Below, one piece after another: positions 31,592 through 44,200 of a stretch of 64,000 nt of DNA; the stretch's first letter is position 1, and every line of letters begins with the position of its first letter. The translations under genes were made by a program, and so were the position numbers. The DNA is taken from contig NC_057795.1 of assembly GCF_018294505.1 (NCBI RefSeq), positions 234,419,035 to 234,483,034 of the forward strand, in the 5' to 3' direction. Source of the stretch: Triticum aestivum (taxonomy: Eukaryota > Streptophyta > Magnoliopsida > Poales > Poaceae). The notes beneath the pieces are model-generated. The model searched no databases, was not told where the DNA came from, and saw nothing but the letters and a program-made list of their open reading frames with translations.

Positions 31592-33402
31592 ATGACAGGA
31601 TCCAGAGTCAATTCATGGGCTTTGTCGACCGCGGGAGACGTGCCACCACCTTTGCAAATACCACAACCGTCACGAGAGGTGCACAAACATCCAAATGCAC
31701 ATGATCAAGTTAATGTATCTATACCACCATTTAATGGCCGTTTTAAACCTGCTTTATATATTGAATGGGAGTTCGACATCAAAAATATATTTGCTTCCCA
31801 TAATTTCGATGAACATAAAAAGGTTAAGGTTGCGGTTGGTTCTTTCACTGGTTATGCTTTGGTTTGGTGGAGTGAATATTGTCGGTTACACCCTGATTAT
31901 ATACCTACTACTTGGGATGATTTGAAACTTGCCATGCGACATACTTTCGTCCCTGCTTATTATACTCGTGACATGATTAAGAAGTTGCAACACTTAAACA
32001 AGGTAGTGAAACTGTAACAAAATATTATGATGATTTACAAACTACCTTGTTGCATTCCTCTTTAGAAGAAAGTGAAGATGATTTTATGGATAGATTTTGG
32101 GGAGGATTAAACCGTGATATTCAAGAGATACTAATTCATGAAGAGTGTTATCCTATGGACCATTTGTTTCATCTTGCTTGCAAAGCTGAACAGGAAATAA
32201 AACGACGTGTTGGCCACGAGGAGAACAAGCGCACGGTGCACATTCCAAGATTTGATATGATTGTTCCTTCAACTACTAGGCATACTATGACAACCACATC
32301 CGTTGTTGTCAGGACTACATCACCTCCACCATGTGACACATCGCCCCCGAGAGTGGCTACATCATCTGAGTTGATCATAAGAGGTAATGACAAAGGTACT
32401 GATCTTCCATCTCTACATGAGAATGATGAATGCCTTGTCAATTTGAATGCACCATCTGATGAGCTACCCACTACTTTGATCACACCACCTATTTTGGAGG
32501 ACTACATTGATAATTTGGCTTTGCCATGTGATCAAACAACTGAAATACCAACAATTTTGAGTGCACCCATTGTATTAACTATTGATGCAAAAGAACCAAT
32601 GTTTAATCATTTTGATATGACCTCTAATCTTGGTGATGATTCTGTGTTGAATGACTTATTGCATGTTTGCTTATTTAAGCATGTTGTAGCATGTAAATTT
32701 GATGCAAGTAAGGTTTATTCACCAATGTTGGGATGGTTTAATGATGAACATTGTCAATCTTTTGAAATGAATAAGAGCTTCACTTATATGTGCAAACTGA
32801 GTTGCAATATTTTCATGCCTTCTACTTATTGTGCTAATTTTTTGGCTTTAGATTTTATGAACTATGCAAGGTACTCATCTATTCATGTGTCATATATGCA
32901 AAAATCAAGGGAAGTAACAATGGATGACATATACATATACAACATGTACACCTTGTCTCTTTTGTTAGCCACATTTCAGATTAAGCAACGCCGAGGACGG
33001 CTTTATTTTCAAGAAGGGGAGGATGATGAGGACATGACTACCTTGGATATGATCAAAAATATTGCATATATGAATATTTGTCAGGTGATTTCTAGTGCAA
33101 ACTATTCAATAATCTATTTATGTTATGCAGAACAAAAATACTTCACACACTTTTGTGTTTTGTCTAATTGCAGGTGTATGAGACATTTGTACAATCCACA
33201 TATGAAGATAAGGAAGAAAGAGATGTTTATTTGCTGTCCAAAAAGTTCTCTCACGTCACTTTTGGCCCAAGAGAAGATAGAGTCCAAGTCTCTCACGTTC
33301 TGGATTCAGATTCGGACTGCACAGACATACCTGACTCAAAACGCACACAAGTTTTTCATACGGACTCCGAATTGGGTGATTCTTTTTTTTGTTGGAAACT
33401 AG
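31592..33402 (+). pseudogene. gag-like reading frame of the nested element (one frame shift)
   Basis: The first part (ATG 31592 to 32017) has a gag core: SIPPFNGRFKPALYIEWEFD, YALVWWSEYC and FVPAYYTRDMIKKLQHL. A one-base shift near 31990 moves to the frame 32047-33402, which continues the gag core (DRFWGGLNRDIQEILIHEEC, then a Lys/Arg-rich end). A long Asp/Thr/Pro-rich spacer follows, ending RRGRLYFQEGEDDED. This frame reads through the purine tract and about 125 codons into the 3' LTR before its stop. No zinc knuckle, protease or RT is present, so mobilisation would need a helper. Confidence 0.7.
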
Positions 33403-34003
33403 ATTTCGTGCACTTTCCAACCCAATTGGAATCACCTTCGAATTCGTCCTGAGCGTTGAGTTGTGGACGAAACAATCTGATGCTGCAGCAGAATCCGAGT
33501 CAAACTACAAGTCCAAAGGTGTCACATCACCTCCACTTGGGCCCATTGGCCTTGTACGACCTAGATTTAGTTTTAGGCTGCCTTGGGACGTCCTCCCACC
33601 TCCTTGGCCGCCACCCCTTGCTCCTATATAAGTAGATCCATCTAGTAGCTTTTCTTTGGGATTTGTTTAGTTAAAAGTTAGCCATTGCAACTTCGTGTAC
33701 TTCGTTTGTGTCCAACGACCAGACCAAGACTGCTTCCGGATCCCCACCATTATCAATACTTCATATATATTTGCGATATTCAGATTGCTTTATCATATTC
33801 TTGCTCGTTCTTCGATTGCTTGCAGGAATAGACCTTCGTGGTCAGGCTGACCGTGCTTCCAGCATCGTCAGTAACCTCAGGAGATTGGTTTAGCGGTTGC
33901 TAAGGCGCAACGTCGTGCACGTTTGTAGTCGGATCGTCAAAGTCGTCTCCACCAAATCGATAGTTATCATCTCATCGAAAGATCGGGACCCTCGCCTCTA
34001 TCA
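33024..34003 (+). repeat. 3' LTR of the nested element
   Basis: 980 bases, nearly identical to the 5' LTR, immediately after a purine-rich tract and followed by the ACTTC target duplication. Confidence 0.9.
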
Positions 34004-34652
34004 ACTTCCCTGCAGGGGTGCACCACATAACCCAACACGCTCGATCCCATTTGGCCGGACACACTTTCGTGGGTCATGCCCGGCCTCGGAAGATCAACAT
34101 GTCGCAACCCCACCTAGGCACAACAGAGAGGTCAGCACGCCAGTCTAAATCCTATGCGCGCAGGGGTATGGGCCCATCGCCCATTGCACACCTGCACGTT
34201 GCGAGGGCGGCCGGAAGCAGACCTAGCCCCCCTAATACAAGAGCAGGCGTTCCAGTCTAATCCGGCGCACGCCGCTCCGTCGCTGACGTCAAGAAGGCTT
34301 CGGCTGATACCACGACGTCGAGTGCCCATATCTTTCCCGCGTAGTTGGTTAGTGCGTATAGGCCAGTGGCCAGACTCAGATCAAATACCAAGATCTCGTT
34401 AAGCGTGTTATTATGAAGTAACCGCGGACGCCGACCAGGGCCAGGCCCACCTCTCGCCTAGGTGGTCTCAACCTGCCCTGTCGCTCCGCCACATAGTAAA
34501 AGTCGGGGGCCGTCGGGAACCCATGCCCACCTCTACCGGGATGGAGCCACCTGTCCTTTCAGCCCCCACATCGGTATCACTTGCGGGTACTCAACGAGCT
34601 GACCCGACTTTAGTCACCATATGTATAGTATGTATATATGTATAGTATATAC

Positions 34653-34679
34653 CCGTGATCACCTCCCGAGTGATCACGG
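34653..34679. repeat. Perfect hairpin in the LTR (copy 1)
   Basis: CCGTGATCAC and GTGATCACGG form a 10-bp perfect inverted repeat around a 7-base loop (CTCCCGA). The identical hairpin is at 42766-42792 in the other LTR. Confidence 0.8.
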
Positions 34680-37070
34680 CCCGATAGTATAGCATGGCAG
34701 ACTGACAAGAATGTTGGGCCAATGATGATAAACTAGCATCCTATACTAAGCATTTAGGATTGCGAGTAAGGTATCAACGACTGTAGCAACAATGATAGGC
34801 TATGCAACAGAATGGGAGTAACCGAACAGTAACATGCTACACTACTCTAATGCAAGCAGTAGAGAGAAGAATATGCGATATCTGGTGATCAAAGGGGGGG
34901 CTTGCCTGGTTGCTCTAGCAAGAAGGAGGGGTCGTCAACTCCGTAGTCGAACTGGGCAGCAGCAACGTCGGTCTCGTAGTCTACCGGAGAGAAGAGGGGG
35001 AAGAAAGAATAAATATAATGCAAACATAAGCATGACGATGCAAGACATGACAAGGAACGGTGCTAGGTGTGCCCTAACGTGGTAGTAGGTGGTACCGGCG
35101 AAAGGGGGAAACATCCAGGAAAGTATCCCCGGTGTTTCGCGTTCTCGGACAGATGAACCAGTGGTGAAATGTTGCAGGTTCACTATGCTATGGATGTGTG
35201 GCGGACAAACGGACTGCGTATCCGGATTCGTCTCGTCGTTCTGAGCAACTTTCATGTACAAAACATTTTCATCCGAGTTACGGTTTATTTTATATTCATT
35301 TTTAAAGATTTAAATCAATTTATAAATTAATATTATTAATTTAATCCGAAAATAGCATTACTGCATCAGCATGACATCAGCATGACATCATCACTCAACA
35401 GAGGTGTTGACTGGGTCAAGCTGACGTGTGGGTCCCATCTGTCATTGACACATTGCCCTAACTAACAGATTAATTAGTTTAATTAGATTTTTAGGTCAAT
35501 TAAGTTTAATGAGTTTAACTAAGAGGGATTAATTAAGTTAATTAATCAGTTAATTAATTAATTAATTAGATTTTATTTTCATCTATTTTTTTAAATCTGT
35601 TCTGGGGCGTGGGCCTCATGTGTCTGGCCTAGAGGGGCCTTAACGGGTGCTGGCATCGGGTAATACTCGAATAGGCGACGGGCGCCCGAACGGGCAAATC
35701 CATGGCGCGGGCGGGTGACTCGCCGGAGCCCGGCCACGGACGGCACCGGCGGACGGCGGCGGGTCTGCGAACGGTGGCGATGCTGGGCAGCGCACCGGGG
35801 GGGCTGCAGACGAGGCCAAGGGAGTGGGGGCATGGGCGCATGGTGGCAGCGGCGAGGCTCGGCCCCGACCGAGGTGCAGGGAACGAGCGGAGAGCCGGAG
35901 TGCGCAGGGTGAGCGCGTGAGTGGCATGGCGCGCGCGACCAAGGGGTGGCGCGACTGGTGGTCATGGGGGGGGGGCGCGAGCACGCGGGCCGGTGAGGCC
36001 GCAGGCGAGCATGGGGGCACGCAGGTGCGGGACGGCAGGCATGGCGACATTGAAACGGGGAAAGAGAGTGCAAGGAGAGGGAGGCCATGGCCTCACCGGC
36101 GTTGCAGAGACGAGGGTCGACGAGGCTCGATGGAGCCTTTGGGGAGGAGGACGGGGACGACTCGGCGAAGAGGTAGCAGGCCGGCGGGGAGGCTGTCCGG
36201 TGATGGCGTCCGGCAAGGTGGCGGGGGCGCCCGTGACAGAGAGGACCACGGCGACGGCATCCGGCGATGGTTCGCAGGGGGCTCGAGCGGCTCCGGGCTC
36301 GGGCGATCCGACGGGGAAGAAGACGAGGAGGTGCTCCGGCGATGGGGTGGCTCTGGCGAAGCAGTGGCGGGACGAGGCGGCGACGGTGGAGTCCCGGCGT
36401 GTGACGAGCGGCTGGGGCGCGTCCTGGGTTCGTTCCCCCGATCCCGATCTGGATCAGGGAGGATGCGAACGTGGGGGGGGGGGGGAGTGGGGCGACGGGG
36501 GTTAGGGTTTGACCGGGGAGTGGGTTATGGGGAGTGTGTGGGCTGGCTGGTGGTCCGATTGGGCTGCCGGCTGGGTGGGATGGGACGACGCCCATGGGGA
36601 GGGGGTTCATTTGTTTTGTTTTGTTTTCACTTTTGTTTTTCTTATTTATTTTACCTTTTCAGTTTTAGTTTTGTTTCCTATAATTTTACTTTTGGTAAAA
36701 TATACACTTAGTATCTAAATTAGTATTTCAGCTCAGTCCATAGCCACAAAAGGTCTAGTCCTCAGATAAATTAGTTTGAAATTTTATCAATTACAAAAGG
36801 CATTTAAATAATTGTTTTTGCTACTGTTTTATTAATCTTGTAGTATTTAAACATTTTGTATAGGTGTGGTTTCTCCACCATAATCATCTATGATTTATTT
36901 GCTACAATTTGAACATTTTAGATTTGATAATTGAAAACTTTTATTGTTTGACTTCAATTCAAATTTGAATTTGGATCGGTTCTAAACTAACACGAGATTA
37001 GCAACGGTAATCGTGGTGACGTGGCATCACTACCAGAGGGTTACTGTAGCTTGATTACCCGGGAGTCACA

Positions 37071-40000
37071 ATTCTCCTTCACTACAAGAAATCTTGTCCC
37101 AAGATTTAAGAGGTAGAGAGGGGGGGGGGTCTAGTTACGAAAACGGATCTTCTTGGCCTTGGTTGCTCTTCTTGAAGAGGTCGATCCATTACATTGAAGT
37201 CTTTATTCCTATGCATCAGTCATCATGATGAAGCCGACATCCTTCCTTCAAGATCTCCATTGTACTTACGACAGAATAAGGGGGTATTCCGGAAGAACGG
37301 ATCTCCGCAAGGTTGAATATCTGGTCGATAACATCAAGGAAGGTGGCGGAAAGTAACTCTCGAGTTGAAACTTAAGAAAATATCGAGAGCAAACTAAGGA
37401 GGTGTCATGGGAAGTTTCAAGCAAGTAGGCAATCGTTTGTTGCCTGAAACAAAGTGTGAAACGGGTCCAGAGCAACAAGAATAAGTATTGCGTCTGATAC
37501 CAGAGTAGATCATCTGTAGGACGGTGACTCATGAATTACATACGAAGCTAAGTGCAAATGATACTTCCGAATCAAGGATGTACAAGAGGGTCAGGTTTCG
37601 ATCCTGTGGAACTGTGGGTTATGGGCCCACCATGTGGGTTAAAAGTAGGAGGAGCGGTGACTTCTTGCATGGTCAAAATAGCAAGGCAGGTCAGAATGTA
37701 GCCTGTCGATTATGTCGGCAACAACATCGGTACCAAGGGCGAGGGACAAAGAGAACCATTTTCCTACTCATAGAACGAGGCAGACCAATAGGCAAAGTTC
37801 TCGTCCATCGGTGGCTACTAGAATGTCATCATCAATAGTAACAGGGTCTTGCTGACAGAATTGTACAACGAGGTGTTTACATAAGCAGGGAAATGTTACT
37901 GCTTATATAATATAGATCACAAGAAGGTTTAAACAAACCAATGGAAAGGAAAAGTGGTTATCAGGTTTAAACAGAACAATGGAAGGGAAAATGTGTATAC
38001 ACACATATTTTGGGGGTTATATCCTTCCCAAGGACAAGCGGAGCATGATATCCATGACAGGATAGAAAGTAGAAAACCATTTAGGTAAGGGGAGAGAAAT
38101 TTCATGACATTACCCATACAACGGTGTTTGGATAATTGAGCAGGAAACATTTAGCATCGCGCCTCCAATGTTCTTGTTGATGAGCGGGGTATCATAGTCA
38201 TGCTTCGAGGTAGCAATGATATGGTGTTTCAATCAAGGGCCGGACTTTGGATACACAAATGATCCATCAGGAGCAACTTATAAGATAAGTCCTACAATTT
38301 CCTCCAGGAAGAATGGTTATCCTTGCAAAAGAAATTATAATGATAGGTCCTCCAGCCAGGGGAGGGGGGGGTGCTAGGCATGACATCATGTTACCAGGTC
38401 ATCAAAGGACCAACATCATAACTCTTGGAAAGTTGTCCCAACCATCATATCTGACCGAGATTCAGATCCGATTGGTGTCATGATACCTCAGACTCAGGAT
38501 GTCCGAGAAGAAAAGGTGCAACACAAATCGACGAAATGACATTGCAAGATTCTTGGGAAATGAACTATGGGAGAGGGTTCCTGAAACAATACTTCATCAT
38601 TAAACCAATGAGGGGATGAGGAGGTGGCTGATGGGCTCAGCGACAATTCATCGAGAATTCCAAACGGATGGATTTCCACAATAATGTGAACAGGACGATG
38701 ACACTTGTCAATTCAAATGATATAATGGTGTATGCTCGAGGAAAACATACACCATCAATCACTAGTTGAAAGGTGTGCCCGAAATATGACCTTAGGCACC
38801 AAGATCAATGTTAGAGTGACGATTCAATAACCAACAGTCTAAGAACGAACTGTCGATCGTTAACTTCAAAGCAATAGGGTTGCTAGAAGTACATAACTCA
38901 AACAGCATCGTTAGCATATTGGTATCCTAGTTAAAAACAACACGGGAACCAAGGAAGAAAGGTGATGGTGAGAAGTATCATCATACCGATAAATTCTAAG
39001 AGGTGGAGAAATCCCCACAACATTCTCGACAGAAAAGACAGTAATACTACAAAGCAGAACACAACACTAGCTAAAGAGCAAGTTATATTCATAATGTGGA
39101 CAAGTTTGCGATGAAAGGAAGTCAAGGGTGTTGTCGATGATAATAAAAATCATCGAGGGCAAGGAGGGTATTTCTCATCATGAACACAGTTGACATCTCA
39201 AAAGAAGTCAAAGTGTTGAAGGTGATCCGACACATTTGTTGAGAGATTTCATGAAGATGTAATCGATTGGCGATGGCCTCAAGTCAAAGGAATGATGAAG
39301 TGAATGGCTATTGGAACCATGGGTACGAAACAACCTCAAAATCAAGCTTGTTGTTCAAGGATAAATGATATGACGAGGAAGATCGACGTAAGATTAGCTC
39401 ACCGTCGAAAGTTGTGCTCCGGAAAGAAGGACCAGTTAGCACAGTTAAAATTAGCACGATAATGATGTAGCCGTATAGGCTAGGAAAGACATGATGGAGT
39501 ATTTAAACTTGTAAGCAATGAAGATCTCTAATCCTTGTTGAATCGCAGTGCGGACTCGATTCAGTTGTCAGTGTCTTTGAGTGTTTAATAACTCAGAGCC
39601 CGTAAATTTTTCTCAAAACAGTGAGAATGTAGTACTTGATGGAGAACTCATAAGAAGTTATGCAGTTCCATGACAATTTCGAGATACCAGGGGGGTAATA
39701 CTCGACGACAGACCAAAGTAGAGGTTGGACTGGGGTATTGCTCTGTAGAAGACAAGTGCTTAAACTTGCACGAGAAATGGTATTTAAAGGAGAACATGGT
39801 CGAAACCACGATTGCAAAAGGCCAGATCCCAAATATAAGATGTACTTATGCCAAGGGAATAATTAATTTAAGAGAAGCTTTAATGATAAGATCTACATCG
39901 CGTCCATGGGCATGAACACAAAGTTCAAGGTCGACTCCCACTTCCTCAATGCATAACCTTCCATTCACCTCTGGTATTTTGAAAAGGACATTAGTTGTTA

Positions 40001-41283
40001 AAAGTTTTACTTGGTGCAGTACCAGATAAATATGACCCGTGAATCTTTCAGGTTCACACAGATTAGGGAAGGCGTTGGTTCAACCCATCGGATCATCTTA
40101 GAAACATATACCACGAACTTCAGGAGTAATCAACAAGCTCAAAAACAGAGCATGTTCGACAAGGCAGAGGATACAATTTACCAAAGGCATTATGTATCCG
40201 AGAAAGGACTCACAAAGTTATTGAATACGAAGGATGTTGTCGGATAAAATCCAATAAACGACCCGGTGGTCCTCAAGGGATCTGATGTGAGCATTTGTAC
40301 TCAACCAGAGAAAGAAAGAATGTAAGGAGATCAAATTATAGGAACACCTGATTGATTGAAATCTCAAAAATAAAAAGGAATTATGATTTCCAAATCAAGG
40401 GATCAGAAGCAAACGCTCTGATTAAGGAAGGATAAGATGAGTAAGCTTAGGGGTACAATCGACGACAATTTGATTGGTCGAGAACCAGCTCATGTTCAAA
40501 AATGACACCTGAGTCAAAAGGATGAATTCTAGGATCCTATTGAGGATTGCGAGGATTCGCAACATATTGAACCAAGAGACTCGAAATGATAACGACAAAG
40601 GGTACTAAATGAATATTGCTGGTCTTAAGGAACGCAACCAAAAATGCAAGCACACAATTGCAGAGCAATAGCGGGCAGAGGATTACCGAAAGATCAGATA
40701 ATATCTCAATGTATCTTGTGCATCATATGCACAACGGGGGAAGAACGGATACTCGGTATGCGAGAACTATCCGTTGGGAGTATTCATGAGGCAAGAACTA
40801 CTGGGCAGTAAGCTCAAAGGATTCTCGGAACATCGAAGAGTATTTTGGGGCATCTTGTAATAACAAGAGCAACGGAGAATGATTGTATGAATGACAAGTG
40901 TATGACGTTATCCATAAGGATATGTCGGTGGTAGGAAAATGCAAAGGCGGTAGGCACAAAGGTCTCGAGGAAACATTAAATAGTATATTCGGAAGTCTCT
41001 GATGCACCAAGCGATCATTTGGAACGAAGGACTCTCCGGGAGGAAGTAGTTACGAGAACCTAGTGTTAGTTTTGTTTTTATCAAAATCATTTAACCTGAA
41101 TAGAAGAGAGATCAGAATCCCAGAGTATAGACGAGGAATAAAAGATCCTAATACCACCCAATGGCGACATGGGCCTGTAAGGCACACAGCAATGTTAGTA
41201 AAAGTTCTGCAATGACTAGACTCGACTTCGGCCAAGGAGTGTGGAAGGGGGATTCCTACAGGCAGTCGGCTCTGATACCAACT
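37071..41283 (-). other. Non-coding interior of the LARD-like element
   Basis: 4.2 kb between the two LTRs with no recognisable gag, protease, RT, RNase H or integrase on either strand; open frames are all under about 110 codons. On the minus strand the primer site is at the right end and the purine tract at the left. The minus-strand start TGGTATCAGAGCCGACTGCC is typical of Triticeae non-autonomous gypsy-type elements. Confidence 0.7.
41269..41280 (-). other. Primer-binding site of the LARD-like element
   Basis: The minus strand reads TGGTATCAGAGC, complementary to an initiator tRNA-Met 3' end, three bases from the LTR end at 41284. This sets the transcription direction as minus. Confidence 0.85.
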
Positions 41284-44200
41284 TGTGACGCCCCGATTCA
41301 ATCGTACACTAATCATGCAAGGAAATGTGTACGATCAAGATCAGGGACTCATGGGAAGATATCACAACACAACTCTAAAACATAAATAAGTCATACAAGC
41401 ATCATAATACAAGCCAGGGGCCTCGAGGGCTCGAATACAAGTGCTCGATCATAGACAAGTCAGCGGAAGCAACAATATCTGAGTACGGACATAAGTTAAA
41501 CAAGTTTTCCTTAAGAAGGCTAGCACAAACTGGGATACCGATCGAAAGAGGAGCAGGCCTCCTGCCTGGGATCCTCCTAAACTACTCCTGGTCGTCGTCA
41601 GCGGCCTGCATGTGGTAGTAGGAACCTCCGGCGTAGTAGGAGTCATCGTCGACGATGGCATCTGGATCCTGGGCTCCAGCATCTGGTTGCGACAACCAGG
41701 TATAAAGGAAGGGGAAAAAGGGGGGAAAGCAACCGTGAGTAGTCATCCAAAGTACTCGCAAGCAAGGAGCTACACTACATATGCATGGTTATATGTGTAA
41801 AGGGCCATATTGGTGGATTGAACTGCAGAATGCCAGAATAAGAGGGGGATAGCTAATCCTGTCGAAGACTACGCTTCTGGCAGCCTCCGTCTTGCAACAT
41901 GTAGAAGAGAGTAGATTGAAGCCCTCCAAGTAGCATCGCATAGCATAATCCTACCCGGCGATCCTCCCCTCGTCGCCCTGTGGAAAAGCGATCACCACGT
42001 TGTCTGTGGAACTTGTCTGGATGTGTTTTATTATGTATCCAGTTCTAGTTGTCATAAGGTCAAGGTACAACTCCGGGTCATCCTTTTACCGAGGGACACG
42101 GCTATTCGAATAGATTAACTTCCCTGCAGGGGTGCACCACATAACCCAACACGCTCGATCCCATTTGGCCGGACACACTTTCCTGGAACATGCCCGGCCT
42201 CGGAAGATCAACACGTCACGACCCCACCTAGGCACAACAGAGAGGTTAGCACGCCGGTCTAAATCCTATGCGCGCAGGGGTCTGGGCCCATCGCCCATTG
42301 CACATGTGCACGTTGCGAGGGCGGCCGGAAGCAGACCTAGCCCCCTAATACAAGAGCAGGCATTCCAGTCTAATCCGGCGCGCGCTGCTCCGTCGCTGAC
42401 GTCAAGAAGGCTTCGGCTGATACCACGACGTCGAGTGCCCATATCTTTCCCGCGTAGTTGGTTAGTGCGTATAGGCCAGTGGCCAGACTCAGATCAAATA
42501 CCAAGATCTCGTTAATCGTGTTATTATGAAGTAACCGCGGACGCCGACCAGGGCCAAGCCCACCTCTTGCCTAGGTGGTCTCAACCTGCCCTGTCGCTCC
42601 GCCACATAGTAAAAGTCGGGGGCCGTCGGGAACCCATGCCCACCTCTACCGGGATGGAGCCACCTGTCCTTTCAGCCCCCACATCGGTATCACTTGCGGG
42701 TACTCAACGAGCTGACCCAACTTTAGTCACCATATGTATAGTATGTATATATGTATAGTATATACCCGTGATCACCTCCCGAGTGATCACGGCCCGATAG
42801 TATAGCATGGCAGACTGACAAGAATGTAGGGCCAATGATGATAAACTAGCATCCTATACTAAGCATTTAGGATTGCGGGTAAGGTATCAACGACTGTAGC
42901 AACAATGATAGGCTATGCAACAGAATAGGAGTAACTGAACAGTAACATGCTACACTACTCTAATGCAAGCAGTAGAGAGAAGAATAGGCGATATCTGGTG
43001 ATCAAAGGGGGGCTTGCCTGGTTGCTCTGGCAAGAAGGAGGGGTCGTCAACTCCGTAGTCGAACTGGGCAGCAGCAACATCGGTCTCGTAGTCTACCGGA
43101 GAGAAGAGGGGGAAGAAAGAATAAATATAATGCAAACATAAGCATGACGATGCAAGACATGACAAGGAGCGGTGCTAGGTGTGCCCTAACGCGGTAGTAG
43201 GTGGTACCGGCGAAAGGGGGAAACATCCAGGAAAGTATACCCGGTGTTTCGCGTTCTCGGACAGATGAATCGGAGGTGAAATGTTGCAGGTTCACTATGC
43301 TAGGGATGTGTGGCGGACAAACGGACTGCGTATCCGGATTCGTCTCGTCGTTCTGAGCAACTTTCATGTACAAAACATTTTCATCCGAGTTACGGTTTAT
43401 TTTATATTCATTTTTAAAGATTTAAATCAATTTATAAATTAATATTATTAATTTAATCCGAAAATAGCATTACTACATCAGCATGATGTCAGCATGACGC
43501 CATCAGTCAACAGAGGTGTTAATTGGGTCAAGCTGATGTGTGGGTCCCATCTGTCATTGACACATTGCCCTAACTAACAGATTAGTTAGTTTAATTAGAT
43601 TTTTAGGTTAATTAAGTTTAATTTGTTTAACTAAGGGGATTAATTAAGTTAATTAGTTAGTTAATTAATTAATTAATTAGATTTTATTATCATCTATTTT
43701 TTTTTAAATTCGTTCTGGGGCGTGGGCCCATGTGTCTGGCCTAGAGGGGCCTTAACTGTTGGCATCGGGTAATACCCGAACAGGCGAAGGGCGCCAGCGG
43801 GCAGTGGGCGCCCGAACGGGAAAATCCATGGCACGGGCGGGTGACTCGCCGGAGCCCGGCCACGGACGGCACCGGCGGACGGCGACGGGTCGGCGAACGG
43901 CGGCGATGCTGGGCAGCGCACCGGGGGGGGGGGGCTGCGGACAAGGCCAAGGGAGCGGGGGCGTGGGCGCATGGTGGTAGCGGCGGGGCTCGGCCCCGTC
44001 CGAGGTGCAGGGAGCGAGTGGAGCTCAGGAGTGCGCGGGGTGAGCGCGTGAGTGGCATGGCGCGCGCGACCAAGGGGTGGCGCGACTGGTGGTCAGGGGG
44101 GCGCGAGCACGCGGGTTGGCGAGGCCACAGGCGATCACGGGGGCGCGCAGGTGCCGGACGGCAGGCACGACGACGTTGAAACGGGGAAAGAGAGTGCAAG

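Larger units (their letters stand above)
29223..34003 (+). mobile_element. Nested gag-only LTR retrotransposon (4.78 kb)
   Basis: The LTRs are 29223-30201 and 33024-34003, starting TGATGAGGACATGACTACC and ending CCTCGCCTCTATCA. Target duplications ACTTC lie at 29218-29222 and 34004-34008. The primer site TGGTATCAG starts at 30204 and the purine tract AAGAAGGGGAGGA precedes 33024. The right LTR of the host element keeps the empty site with a single ACTTC. The LTRs differ at about ten positions plus one T indel, so the insertion is young. The interior encodes gag-like protein but no protease, RT or integrase. Confidence 0.95.
28385..37070 (-). repeat. 3' LTR of the LARD-like element, split by a nested insertion
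   Basis: About 3.9 kb of LTR sequence is split at 29222 by the 29223-34003 element. The remaining parts (28385-29222 and 34009-37070) align collinearly with 41284-45194. By eye the first 830 bases differ at several percent of positions, mostly transitions. GC-rich low-complexity frames at 35591-36610 fall inside it. Confidence 0.9.

Noticed and set aside
35591..36610. A 339-codon Pro/Arg/Ser-rich minus-strand frame in the LTR (268 codons in the sister LTR)
   Set aside because: The two LTR copies have indels that are not multiples of three within it, and its composition is that of a GC-rich tract. No domain is visible.
37081..37095. CACTACAAGAAA, resembling a CACTA left terminus
   Set aside because: It lies at the purine-tract end of the LARD-like element next to the LTR, with no matching right terminus, and is explained by the complement of TTGTAGTGAAGGAGAAT.
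37488..37505. A second primer-site-like TGGTATCAGA on the minus strand inside the LARD-like element
   Set aside because: It is far from the correct LTR end. The real site at 41269-41280 is adjacent to the LTR. This one is probably chance or an old rearrangement.
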